Positions 54,666-63,537 of a stretch of 64,000 bases of DNA are shown in pieces. This DNA comes from Romboutsia lituseburensis (GTDB lineage Bacteria > Bacillota > Clostridia > Peptostreptococcales > Peptostreptococcaceae). The DNA lies in contig NZ_JANQBQ010000001.1 in NCBI RefSeq assembly GCF_024723825.1, positions 3,658,001-3,722,000 of the forward strand. The letters are read 5' to 3'. Positions within the stretch are counted from its first letter, which is position 1. The number at the start of each line of letters is the position of its first letter. The notes under the pieces were generated by a model. That model was not told where the DNA came from. It did not search any database and was given only the letters and a program-made list of their open reading frames with translations. Position numbers and translations under genes: made by a program.

Positions 54666-55433
54666 ATGAAAAATATAATTTTATGTGAATTAGATAGAAT
54701 GTATAAAAGTAAAAAAAATAGATGGTTATTTATAGTATCAACGGTAGTTTTTATATTATTTGCTTTTTTTATAAGAACTTTTGATTTAGGATTTTATGAT
54801 CCTAATACAACAGTATATTTAGATTCTTTAAATACAGCACCATTTATAATGAGAGAGTTTCATTTATATTTAGTATTTGTATTTTGTCCTATGATATTTA
54901 TAGAAAGCTTTAATCATGAGTTTACAGTAGGGGCGTATAGAATGATTTTAGGTAGAGGATACAATAAAAAGCAATATATTATAGGAAAATTAGTAAGTTG
55001 TGCTTTAATAACAGGATTATTTATGTTAATTATGTATATTATAGGAAATAGTTTTGGATTTGTTTTTATGAATAGAGTAGAATCAACAAACTATTTTAAT
55101 ATAGATAGAAATTTTGGGATATTAGGTGCAATGATTTACAATTTGAAATACTATGCCCTAGAGTATTTGATAATGATTGCAATTATGGGAATAAGCAGCA
55201 TTGTAGGAATAATATCTAAAAATTCAATAGTAGCGTATATTTTATCATTAGGATTATGTATAGGAGCAATGTATATAAATGATTTATTTGTATTTTTCTT
55301 TTTAAGTTCTCAAACTATTTTTGATGTTTTATCTAATATGAATAATAACTTTATGATTATTTGTACTATAATTATACTATTAAGTAGCGTGGCGTCAGTC
55401 TTTATATTTGATAAAAAAGATTATTTAGATTAG
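54666..55433 (+). CDS. ABC-2 type permease, second of module 2
   Basis: A 255-residue protein with six hydrophobic segments and the same loop (ESFNHEFTVGAYRMILGRGY, then KKQYIIGKLV). It starts 11 bases after the first permease with TAGGAG upstream. Similar in layout to the first, consistent with LanE/LanG-like partners. Confidence 0.83.
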   Translation: MKNIILCELDRMYKSKKNRWLFIVSTVVFILFAFFIRTFDLGFYDPNTTVYLDSLNTAPFIMREFHLYLVFVFCPMIFIESFNHEFTVGAYRMILGRGYNKKQYIIGKLVSCALITGLFMLIMYIIGNSFGFVFMNRVESTNYFNIDRNFGILGAMIYNLKYYALEYLIMIAIMGISSIVGIISKNSIVAYILSLGLCIGAMYINDLFVFFFLSSQTIFDVLSNMNNNFMIICTIIILLSSVASVFIFDKKDYLD

Positions 55434-55448
55434 GAAGAAAGGATCAAA

Positions 55449-56153
55449 ATGGAAAAAATATTAATAATAGATGATGATCTAGAAATAATATCTTTGCTAA
55501 AAGATATTTTCTCGGATGAAGGATATATAGTTTATACAGCAAATAACTCAGAAAAAGCTTTAGAACTTATAAATAAAGCACCTAATATTATTTTATTAGA
55601 TGTTATGATGCCTGGTAAGGATGGATTTGAGTTGTGTAAAGAAATTCGAAGAATTGTAACGTGCCCTATTATATTTATAACTGCAAAAGTTGAAGAAAAT
55701 GATATTATAAATGGACTAGCTATAGGTGGAGATGATTATATAACAAAGCCATTTAGTATAAGAGAAATAAGAGCTAGAGTAAAAGCTCATTTGAGAAGGG
55801 ATAAAAGAGATGTAGAAAAGGAAAATAACTTTTTATTGTTCAAAAATTTAAAAATAGATTTATGTACAAGAGAAGTATTCTACTTTGAAAAGGAAGTAAG
55901 TCTAACCAAAAGGGAATTTGATATTATAGAGCTTTTAGCTTTAAATAAAGGACAAATTTTTTCTAAGGATAGAATTTATGATAAGATTTGGGGGTATGGA
56001 GCAGAAGGCGATTGTAGCACCGTAGCAGAGCATGTGAAAAAACTAAGAGCTAAGTTCCATTGTATAAATGATAACTTTAATTATATTCTAACTGTATGGG
56101 GAGTGGGATATAAGTGGAATACAAAAGAAGAAGGGAATAATTACGAATGCTAA
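55449..56153 (+). CDS. OmpR-family response regulator of module 2
   Basis: A 234-residue regulator: receiver with DDD near residues 9-11, phospho-acceptor in ILLDVMMPGKDGFEL, TKPF; winged helix with LTKREFDIIELLALNKGQ and TVAEHVKKLRAKF. Overlaps the kinase gene by seven bases, so the pair is co-translated. Confidence 0.9.
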   Translation: MEKILIIDDDLEIISLLKDIFSDEGYIVYTANNSEKALELINKAPNIILLDVMMPGKDGFELCKEIRRIVTCPIIFITAKVEENDIINGLAIGGDDYITKPFSIREIRARVKAHLRRDKRDVEKENNFLLFKNLKIDLCTREVFYFEKEVSLTKREFDIIELLALNKGQIFSKDRIYDKIWGYGAEGDCSTVAEHVKKLRAKFHCINDNFNYILTVWGVGYKWNTKEEGNNYEC

Positions 56154-57571
56154 AGAAATATTCTTTAAAAAAGCAGTTTATATTAACATTTGCTTTAGTT
56201 TTAGGTTGTAGTATTATTTCAGTTACATTAACAGCTTGTTTAGCACTTGGAATGCTTAATGGGAAAAGTATAAAAGCTGCTAATTATTATGAAAAAAAAA
56301 TTTATGATATAGAAAAATATATAAATACTAAAAATGATAAATTATTAAACTCTGATTATGAAAAAGAATTTAATAAAATAATACCAAGTAAAGGAATTAA
56401 GTATAAAGTTTTAGATTTAGAAAGTAATAATAGTTATGGAAATCTAGATGAAGAATTATATAGTCAAAGTGATATGATTAATAAAATTAATACTTCTGAT
56501 GTTGATAAAAAAAATAATGTAACAAAATATATTCCTATAGTAACCGAAAATTATAAACTAAAAGGTGTTGTAATTTTATATTATAAACTAGTTGTTACAT
56601 CAGATAGCATACCTCAAATTTTGATTTCCTTAATTACATTTATAGTATTGATATCCCCATTTATATATATAGTATTTTTTTCTTATTTATTTGGAAAGAT
56701 ATTATCAAAAAATATAAATGATCCTTTAGGAAAATTAAAATATGCAACAGAAAAAATAAAAGAAACTAATTTAGATTTTAACATAGAATATCCTTACAAC
56801 AATGAACTTGGTGAAGTTATATTATCATTTGAAGAAATGAAAAATGAGCTAAAAAATACTTTAAACAAGCAATGGAATATGGAAGAAGAAAGAAAAGAAA
56901 TAATTTCTGGATTATCCCACGATTTAAGAAGTCCACTTACAATTATAAAAGGTAAAGTAGAAATGCTTTTAGAAGGTTCTTATAAAAATGATGATAGGTT
57001 GATTTCTTATTTAGATTCAATAGATAAATCAACAGATAGATCTATTGAGCTTGTAAATGATTTAAATTTAATTAATAAGTTAGATAGTTCAGATTTTAAT
57101 ATAAATCCTACAAGTAATAATGTGTTCGACTTTTTAAATCAACAAATAGACAACTTTAAAGACCTGTCAGAAAGTAAGCAAATTAAGATAAATTTAACTA
57201 CAGAAAATATAGAGCAAGATGCAGAATATACTTTTGATAAAAACTCAATTATACGAGTTATGGATAATCTTGTAAGCAATGCTATAAGACATACTCAATT
57301 AAATGGAGAGATAGATATTAAAGTTACTTTATACAAAAGTAAACTATATTTTAAAATAAGTGATAATGGAAATGGATTTAGCAATGATGATTTAAAGTTT
57401 GCTTTAAATAAGTTTTATAGGGGGGATAAATCAAGAAGTGCTAAATCTGGTAATTCAGGTCTTGGACTTTATATATGTAAGGCTATAGTAGAAAAACATA
57501 ATGGTGAGATTAATATTTCAAATAACTTATTAGGAGGAGCTCAAGTTTCGTTTTACTTAAAGTCCAATTAA
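56147..57571 (+). CDS. Sensor histidine kinase of module 2
   Basis: A 474-residue kinase with two membrane helices (residues about 12-35 and 160-185) enclosing an external domain of about 125 residues, HAMP domain, H-box ISGLSHDLRSPLTIIKGKVE, N-box DNLVSNAIRHT and G-box GNSGLGLYICK. Unlike the kinase of module 1 it has its own extracytoplasmic sensor, so the two modules probably detect signals differently. Confidence 0.9.
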   Translation: MLKKYSLKKQFILTFALVLGCSIISVTLTACLALGMLNGKSIKAANYYEKKIYDIEKYINTKNDKLLNSDYEKEFNKIIPSKGIKYKVLDLESNNSYGNLDEELYSQSDMINKINTSDVDKKNNVTKYIPIVTENYKLKGVVILYYKLVVTSDSIPQILISLITFIVLISPFIYIVFFSYLFGKILSKNINDPLGKLKYATEKIKETNLDFNIEYPYNNELGEVILSFEEMKNELKNTLNKQWNMEEERKEIISGLSHDLRSPLTIIKGKVEMLLEGSYKNDDRLISYLDSIDKSTDRSIELVNDLNLINKLDSSDFNINPTSNNVFDFLNQQIDNFKDLSESKQIKINLTTENIEQDAEYTFDKNSIIRVMDNLVSNAIRHTQLNGEIDIKVTLYKSKLYFKISDNGNGFSNDDLKFALNKFYRGDKSRSAKSGNSGLGLYICKAIVEKHNGEINISNNLLGGAQVSFYLKSN

Positions 57572-57649
57572 TTAAATATTTATTGAACTTTGTATTATGC
57601 AAAAGATTAATAGATTAAAATAGTTTATACAATTAAAAATTAAGTATAT

Positions 57650-57690
57650 AAAGACAGTAAAAATGTTAAATTAATTTGCTGTCTTTTTTA
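57650..57690 (+). terminator. Terminator of ABC module 2
   Basis: AAGACAG and CTGTCTT arms with inner AT pairing, then TTTTTA. Confidence 0.75.
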
Positions 57691-57843
57691 TTAATTAGAA
57701 TCTATAAAAATATATATTTAACATATTATTAAAAAATAGTTAAACCATAAATATACAAAAATTATTGTTAAAAGATTTAAAAATATATAAAATAAGGATA
57801 GCTTAAAATTTTAATAACAATCACTTTAGGAGTAAATATAAAA

Positions 57844-59109
57844 ATGGTAAATAATATAAATAATAACTCATATGGTAGAAGTATTTATGGTCAAGGGGAT
57901 ATCAACAATATAAATAAAAATCAAGAGTTACAGAATAATAAAGTTGATAGAACTATCCAAAATCAGATATCAAATGAATCTATAGGAAAAACTGAATCAC
58001 TTCAAAATAAAGAAGTAGCACAATTTTTAAAAAAAATTCAAGAAGAAATATCAAAAGCCCAATTAATATCAATTAAAATTGTTAGAGGAGAAAAACCTAC
58101 TAAAAATGAATTGAATTTTTTAAAGTCTAAGTATCCAGATATGAAACAAATTGCAGAACAATCATTAAAAGAATGTAATAACTTAAAAGAAGCGATAAAA
58201 TACTGTAAAACAGGTCAAGAAATAGAAAAAATAATATCAAAAGCATTAGATGATATATCTAAAATGATTAAAAATGGGTCTTTATCTGAAGTACAAGCCA
58301 AGATAAAAACATCAGCGCTAGATGAAGTTATAAAATATTCAAATAAAATTCAAAATGAATTTAAAAAAGCGGAATCTGTAGTAATTAAACTAATAAAAGG
58401 TGAAAAGCTAAGTTCTAGTGAAGAAAATTTAATAAAGGAAAAATATCCAGAGTTAAATAAATTAGCAAAGGAATCATTAAAAGAATGTAATATATTAAAA
58501 GAAAAGCTTAAAGCTTGTGATACTCAAAATCAAAGGGATAAATTAATATCAAAAGAAGTCAGAAATATAGAAGAAAAAGGTAAATTAGGGTTACTTTCAA
58601 AGACAGAAGTCAAAATAAAAATGATTGCTATAAATGAAGCCGCTAGTTTTTCTAACAAGGAACAAAGCAATTTGAAAAAAACTATTTTATTAGCTTCAAA
58701 AATAATAAATGGAGAAAAATTAATAGGGAAAGAAAATCAATTTATAAAAGAAAATAATATAGATTTAAAAAAGTTAATACAAGAATCCGTAGTAGAATAT
58801 AAATACTTGAAAGAAGCTCTAAAAAACTGCAAAAGCGAAGATCAAAAACAACAAATTGTAAATAATGAATTTAATAATATTGAGGATATGGCTAAAAGAG
58901 GAGTTCTGGGAGAAATTAATGCAAGGATAAAAATGATGGTTATAGAAGACATGAAAGAAGATGAGTATGAAAGAAGAGAAAAAGATAAAGAAAAAAACTT
59001 TCTATATTACTTAAATCCATTTATATATATAATGAATGGAAATGTAGCAGGAAAAATAGGCATCGTAATATTTATAATAGCAATAATAAGTATACTTTAT
59101 ATTTTATAA
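57844..59109 (+). CDS. Tail-anchored protein with three 104-residue helical repeats
   Basis: A 421-residue protein of no recognised family. The first 60 residues are Asn/Gln-rich and disordered-looking. Three repeats start at residues 64, 168 and 272 with a period of 104: each has K.Q.E..KA....IKL..GEK, then IKEKYPELNKLAKESLKEC-like and LKEALKxC helices, and ends KIKMxAxxEA. Charged residues follow, then a single hydrophobic helix (GIVIFIIAIISILYIL) at the very C-terminus. There is no signal peptide, so a cytoplasmic protein anchored by its tail is predicted. Start is supported by TAGGAG. Confidence 0.7.
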   Translation: MVNNINNNSYGRSIYGQGDINNINKNQELQNNKVDRTIQNQISNESIGKTESLQNKEVAQFLKKIQEEISKAQLISIKIVRGEKPTKNELNFLKSKYPDMKQIAEQSLKECNNLKEAIKYCKTGQEIEKIISKALDDISKMIKNGSLSEVQAKIKTSALDEVIKYSNKIQNEFKKAESVVIKLIKGEKLSSSEENLIKEKYPELNKLAKESLKECNILKEKLKACDTQNQRDKLISKEVRNIEEKGKLGLLSKTEVKIKMIAINEAASFSNKEQSNLKKTILLASKIINGEKLIGKENQFIKENNIDLKKLIQESVVEYKYLKEALKNCKSEDQKQQIVNNEFNNIEDMAKRGVLGEINARIKMMVIEDMKEDEYERREKDKEKNFLYYLNPFIYIMNGNVAGKIGIVIFIIAIISILYIL

Positions 59110-59225
59110 ATTAAGATAATGGTAATATGGTTTATGTTTTCTAAATAATTAAAAAATAGTCAAGGAATTACCATTTATACCGAAAATAATAAGTAAGAAT
59201 TTTATTTAAATATTTGGAGGGGTAA

Positions 59226-61286
59226 ATGAGGAAAATATCTGTAAAAATAGTATTTGCAATAGTTCTTTGTTGTATAGTAACATCCACAATAATAACTGCG
59301 ATAACTAGTATTAATAGCAAAGAATTGATAAAAAAAGAAACAGAAAAAAGAGTAGAACTATATGCAAAAGATAGAGCAAATGTAATAAACGAAGCATTAA
59401 ATAAAACAATAGACTATGTTGATACAATTGAAAATCTAGTATCTACTACATTAGATACAAAAAAGCTAGATAAAAATGATGTATATATTAAAGAATATAC
59501 AAATAATCTTAATTTATATATAGAGAAACTAGCAAAAGAGTATAAAGATGCATTAGGAATAGCAATTATAATAAATCCTGAGATAACTAAAGAAGCTCAT
59601 CAAGTAATCTATGAGAGAGAATCATTAGGTGGAGAGTTGACAAAGAAAAATAAATTTACAAAAGATAACTTTAAAGATGATGCACCAGACATGCAATGGT
59701 ATTATAATCCTATAAGAGCGAAAGAGGGAATATGGAGTGACCCTCATAAAGATGCTCATTCATCAAGTATGAGAATGGCTTATACAAGACCTATCTATGT
59801 AGGAGATACTTTAGTGGGGGTAGTTGCAGTAGATTTATTCTTTGATCAATTTAAAGAAATGATAGAACAAGTTAAAGTATTTGAAGAAGGATATGCATTT
59901 TTACTTAATAAAGATATGAATTATATAGTTCATAAAGACTATAGTGAAGGTGAATCACTTAAAGAGACTCAAGGGATTGGTATAAATATAGGAAAAGAAG
60001 AAAGTGGTATTGTAAATCATATAAATGGTGATGAAGAGACTATATTAGGGTATAGTAAATTAAAAAATGGAAATATAATGACTATTGCAGTTAAAGAAAA
60101 TGATATGCTAAAAGAACTTAACAATAGCTTGTCAAAAAACATATACACAACTATAGGTATTTGTATAGTCGTGGCTGTAATTGCATTTATCATAGGTATA
60201 AGCATAAGTAGACCTATAAAATACATATCAAACATGATAAAGATGACATCCGGTTTAGACTTACAAGATAACGAACAGTTTGAAAAAATTAAAAAATGTA
60301 GAGATGAAGTAGGAATAATAGGCAAAGATGTAATTGATTTAAGAGACACATTACATACAACTATTTCTGAAATAAAAGTATGTTCAGATCAAACTGCAAT
60401 AGAATCAAAAAATTTAGCTACAATAACTGAAAATATAAAAGAATCGTTTAGTAATATAAATCATACAATTGTAGAACTATCAGATGGTGCTCAAAAGCAA
60501 GCAACAGAAGCTCAACAAGGTGCTTATATGTTAAGTAACTTAGCTAATAAAATCGAAAAGACAATTGAAACTACAGAAGAAATAAAAGTAAATTTAGACT
60601 GTGTAGTTCAAGATAATAATAATGGTAGTATGGCTATAGAGGAATTAGGAAATAAGCTAAAAACTACAAATAATATAGGAAATGAAACTAACGAAAATAT
60701 CAAAGTACTAGCTCAAAAATCGAAATTTATAGGTGAAATAGTAGATGCGATAAATGCTATCTCACGTCAAACAAATTTATTAGCATTAAATGCAGCAGTA
60801 GAAGCATCTAGGGCTGGAACTGCTGGTAAAGGATTTGCAGTTGTTGCAGACGAAATAAGAATGCTTTCACAAAAAACATCTGAATCAACTAGAAAAATAG
60901 AAAGCATAATGACTGAAATAAGTGACGGAATAATAAGTACAGAACAAAATGTAGTTGAGTCGAATAAAGCTATATTAGAAGCTAATGATGCAATGAAAAT
61001 ATCTATGGAAGCATTTAATAATATAACTGATTCATTTGAAAAAATGACTGAAAATGTATATGAATTATTAAAAAGTATAGAAGAAATAGACGAATCTAAA
61101 AGCTCTGTAGTTGATTCAATACAAGATATTAGCCAGATATGTGAAGAGTCAGCATTAGCAACTAAACAAATATCAAGTTTAATACAAACACAAACAGCAT
61201 CAGCTAATACAGTTGCAGATGCAGCAGATAAGTTAAATAAAATAACCGAAAATCTAGAACTTAATGTTAATAAGTTTAAATTATAA
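59226..61286 (+). CDS. Methyl-accepting chemotaxis protein with dCache sensor
   Basis: A 686-residue chemoreceptor. A membrane helix (residues about 7-25), a dCache_1 extracellular domain of about 270 residues ([38 protein letters not shown]), a second helix (about 300-325), HAMP, and a signalling hairpin with the conserved tip [20 protein letters not shown] and [20 protein letters not shown]. It would bind small ligands such as amino acids outside and signal to CheA. Monocistronic, GGAGGGG before the ATG; no other chemotaxis gene is nearby. Confidence 0.93.
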   Translation: MRKISVKIVFAIVLCCIVTSTIITAITSINSKELIKKETEKRVELYAKDRANVINEALNKTIDYVDTIENLVSTTLDTKKLDKNDVYIKEYTNNLNLYIEKLAKEYKDALGIAIIINPEITKEAHQVIYERESLGGELTKKNKFTKDNFKDDAPDMQWYYNPIRAKEGIWSDPHKDAHSSSMRMAYTRPIYVGDTLVGVVAVDLFFDQFKEMIEQVKVFEEGYAFLLNKDMNYIVHKDYSEGESLKETQGIGINIGKEESGIVNHINGDEETILGYSKLKNGNIMTIAVKENDMLKELNNSLSKNIYTTIGICIVVAVIAFIIGISISRPIKYISNMIKMTSGLDLQDNEQFEKIKKCRDEVGIIGKDVIDLRDTLHTTISEIKVCSDQTAIESKNLATITENIKESFSNINHTIVELSDGAQKQATEAQQGAYMLSNLANKIEKTIETTEEIKVNLDCVVQDNNNGSMAIEELGNKLKTTNNIGNETNENIKVLAQKSKFIGEIVDAINAISRQTNLLALNAAVEASRAGTAGKGFAVVADEIRMLSQKTSESTRKIESIMTEISDGIISTEQNVVESNKAILEANDAMKISMEAFNNITDSFEKMTENVYELLKSIEEIDESKSSVVDSIQDISQICEESALATKQISSLIQTQTASANTVADAADKLNKITENLELNVNKFKL

Positions 61287-61287
61287 A

Positions 61288-61334
61288 TAAAAAAGAGATT
61301 ACTTCAAAAATAGAGGTAATCTCTTTTTTATTTA
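61288..61334 (+). terminator. Terminator after chemoreceptor gene
   Basis: AAAAAAGAGATTAC and GTAATCTCTTTTTT arms. Confidence 0.85.
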
Positions 61335-61432
61335 TAAGTAATCTATTGATAAATGGGAAATTAAGGTTTATTTAAGGTTAAATTTATAATACGTTAAACT
61401 TCAAGAGATATGCTAGTTACATAGAAACAAAT

Positions 61433-61458
61433 AAAATCAATATTTAAATATTGATTTT
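61433..61458. promoter_or_regulatory. 26-bp perfect palindrome upstream of thioredoxin-like remnant
   Basis: AAAATCAATATTT and its exact complement meet without a loop, about 105 bases before the first gene of the redox operon; candidate operator. Confidence 0.45.
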
Positions 61459-61564
61459 ATTGTCTTACAAAAATGTAATGATAATGAAATCTAAATAAAT
61501 ATGATGTATCAAGATAAAAATATAAAATAAAATTACAGTTATTGGAAATTAGGAGATGATAATT

Positions 61565-61780
61565 ATGAGAAAAAGAGCTTTAATAAAAGGTGTTAAGTTT
61601 GATAATATAATTCCTGATGAGAAATTGTCAAAGTGGATACTAGATAATGTTAAAGCAGCCCCAACAACTATATTTGTAGATAAAAATGGAAATATAATTG
61701 CAGATGCTTTAATAGGAGCTCAAAATAAAGAGGCGTATATGAAAAATATAAAAGAAGTATTACAAAGTGTGGATAAATAA
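61565..61780 (+). pseudogene. Truncated TlpA/thioredoxin-like protein
   Basis: Only 71 residues remain: the C-terminal part of a TlpA-type disulfide reductase (GVKFDNIIPDEKLSKWIL, then APTTIFVDKNGNIIADALIG with the cis-Pro). The signal/anchor and the CxxC active site, about 110 residues, are missing. A ribosome site AGGAG lies nine bases before this ATG, as if the original start were kept and the middle deleted in frame. No redox activity is possible without CxxC. Confidence 0.75.
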
Positions 61781-61781
61781 A

Positions 61782-61919
61782 ATGAAAGAACGATTTATAA
61801 AATATGGTGTATTAGTTTTAAGTATTGGATTTATAGTTGGTGGAGTTTATAGAAATGAAGTTAAGGTAGTTTTTAATAAAGCTACAAATATATGTTTGGA
61901 GTGTATAGGCATTGGATAA
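61782..61919 (+). CDS. CD1871A family CXXC motif-containing miniprotein
   Basis: A 45-residue protein with one membrane helix (YGVLVLSIGFIVGGVY) and the C-terminal motif NICLECIGIG. This matches the clostridial CD1871A family of CXXC miniproteins, found between a TlpA-like and a 4Fe-4S membrane protein. The gene starts one base after the upstream stop and overlaps the next start (TTGGATAA). It probably relays electrons or thiols across the membrane with these partners, both of which are damaged here. Confidence 0.8.
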   Translation: MKERFIKYGVLVLSIGFIVGGVYRNEVKVVFNKATNICLECIGIG

Positions 61920-62745
61920 AAGAACTATATCTCAAATATTTGCAACTATACTTACCAATGCTAACTTAAGAGGTTTTTTAGATAGAAATATATATAAGGG
62001 GGAATCTAAGAAAATATGTGTTCCGGAACTAAATTGTTATTCATGTCCTGGAGCCGTTGGATCATGTCCTATAGGAGCCTTACAAGCTGTTATAGGAGGT
62101 ATTAGACATAAATTTTCATTTTATGTAATAGGACTTATGTCTTTATTTGGAGTTGTTTTTGGAAGATTTATATGTGGATGGCTTTGTCCATTTGTTTTTT
62201 TCCAAGACTTACTTTATAAAATAAAAAGTAAAAAAATAAAGGTAAACAGTAAAATTGATGGTAGACTTAAGTATTTAAAGTACATTATTTTAATTACTTT
62301 TGTAATACTTATGCCAATGCTCTTAACAAATCAATTTAGTATAGCAAAACCATAGTTTTGTGAGTTTATATGTCCAGCCGGTACCCTAGAAGGGGGAATA
62401 CCATTAGGACTTTTAAATGAATCATTAAGAGAAACTATAGGATTTTTATTTAATTGGAAACTATTATTGTTAATAACATTAATAATATCATCTATATTTA
62501 TATACAGACCCTTTTGTAGATATATTTGTCCACTTGGAGCATTTTATTCTTTATTTAATAAATTTAGTTTTTATCAATATAGTATAGATAAAACTAAATG
62601 TACAGGCTGTAAAATATGTAGTAAATTTTGCAATATGGATATAAAAATTTATGAAAATCCTAAAAACTCAGATTGTATAAGATGTGGTAAATGTAAGAAA
62701 TCTTGTCCTAGCGATGCTATAAAAAGTGGGTTTAAAATAATATAG
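61912..62745 (+). pseudogene. 4Fe-4S membrane protein (NapH/YccM-like) with amber stop
   Basis: One frame runs from TTG 61912 to 62745 except for a TAG at 62353-62355. Before it: CYSCPGAVGSCPIGAL and CGWLCPFVFFQDLL. After it: FCEFICPAGTLEGGIPL, FCRYICPLGAF, and two ferredoxin motifs CTGCKICSKFC and CIRCGKCKKSCP. The stop interrupts the KP*FCEF segment, where a Trp or Tyr codon would be one base away. Everything else is intact (about 277 residues). This is therefore a recent nonsense mutation or, less likely, a readthrough site. Confidence 0.82.
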
Positions 62746-62893
62746 TTAAATTTACCCCTTAATTACTATATTATCAGAAAATTTTATGAAAAAAAAGCCT
62801 TACATTTACAATTATTTACAGCTACAATAAAGGTACAAAGAAACACATAAATACATTAGCAAAATAAATATTTCTTATTTGGAGGTAGTTATT

Positions 62894-63430
62894 ATGAACA
62901 TAACAATAGTTTCAAAAAATATAGAGATAACAGATACAATTAGAAATAAAGTTGAAAGTCAGATTGGCAAATTAGGAAAGTATGTTAAGGATGACATAGA
63001 TGTTAATGTAAAGTTAGATGTAAAGAAAAAATCTCAGAAGATAGAAGTAACTATATACTTAAAAGAGGGTTATATAATTAGAGCTGAGGAATCTAAAGAA
63101 GACCTATATTCAGCAATAGATTTAGTATATGATAAGTTACATAGTCAAATAAGAAAGTATAAAACACAAGTGTTAAAAAGAAAGCATAGAAATGAAAGTA
63201 TTAAATTTGAAAATATAGAAGAATATGCAGCTTGTGATATAGATGAAGATGACAATAAAATAAAGAGAAGAAAAAAATTAAAAATAGATAAACCTATGAC
63301 TCAAGAAGATGCTCTAATTCAAATGGATTTATTAGGACACAACTTCTTTGTATTTAAAGATTTAGATACAAATGGAGTAAGCATCTTATACAAAAGACAT
63401 GATGGATATGGGGTTATAGAACAATTATAA
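62894..63430 (+). CDS. hpf: Ribosome hibernation promoting factor, long form
   Basis: A 178-residue long HPF. The N-terminal S30AE domain (MNITIVSKNIEITDTIRNKV, residues 1-100) binds the 30S decoding region, and the C-terminal domain (KPMTQEDALIQMDLLGHNFF, HDGYGVIE) dimerises to form 100S ribosomes in stationary phase. The ATG at 62894 follows GGAGG; a TTG 15 bases upstream is inside that site. Confidence 0.93.
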   Translation: MNITIVSKNIEITDTIRNKVESQIGKLGKYVKDDIDVNVKLDVKKKSQKIEVTIYLKEGYIIRAEESKEDLYSAIDLVYDKLHSQIRKYKTQVLKRKHRNESIKFENIEEYAACDIDEDDNKIKRRKKLKIDKPMTQEDALIQMDLLGHNFFVFKDLDTNGVSILYKRHDGYGVIEQL

Positions 63431-63451
63431 TTTAATATTTAAAAATAAACA

Positions 63452-63491
63452 ATAAATGCCATATTCTAAATTTAGAATATGGCATTTATAT
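63452..63491 (+). terminator. Terminator after hpf
   Basis: ATAAATGCCATATTCTAAA and its complement form a nearly loopless stem. Confidence 0.8.
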
Positions 63492-63537
63492 TATAGAATA
63501 ATAAGTAGTATAAATAAATATGAATAGAGGAAGAGCT

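Noticed and set aside
62353-62355. TAG read as pyrrolysine or other recoding
   Set aside because: No pyl genes or recoding structure are visible; the conserved position fits a Trp or Tyr codon one base away, so a nonsense mutation is simpler.
62746-62893. raiA-type structured RNA upstream of hpf
   Set aside because: The spacer is only about 150 bases, AT-rich and without visible extended pairing.
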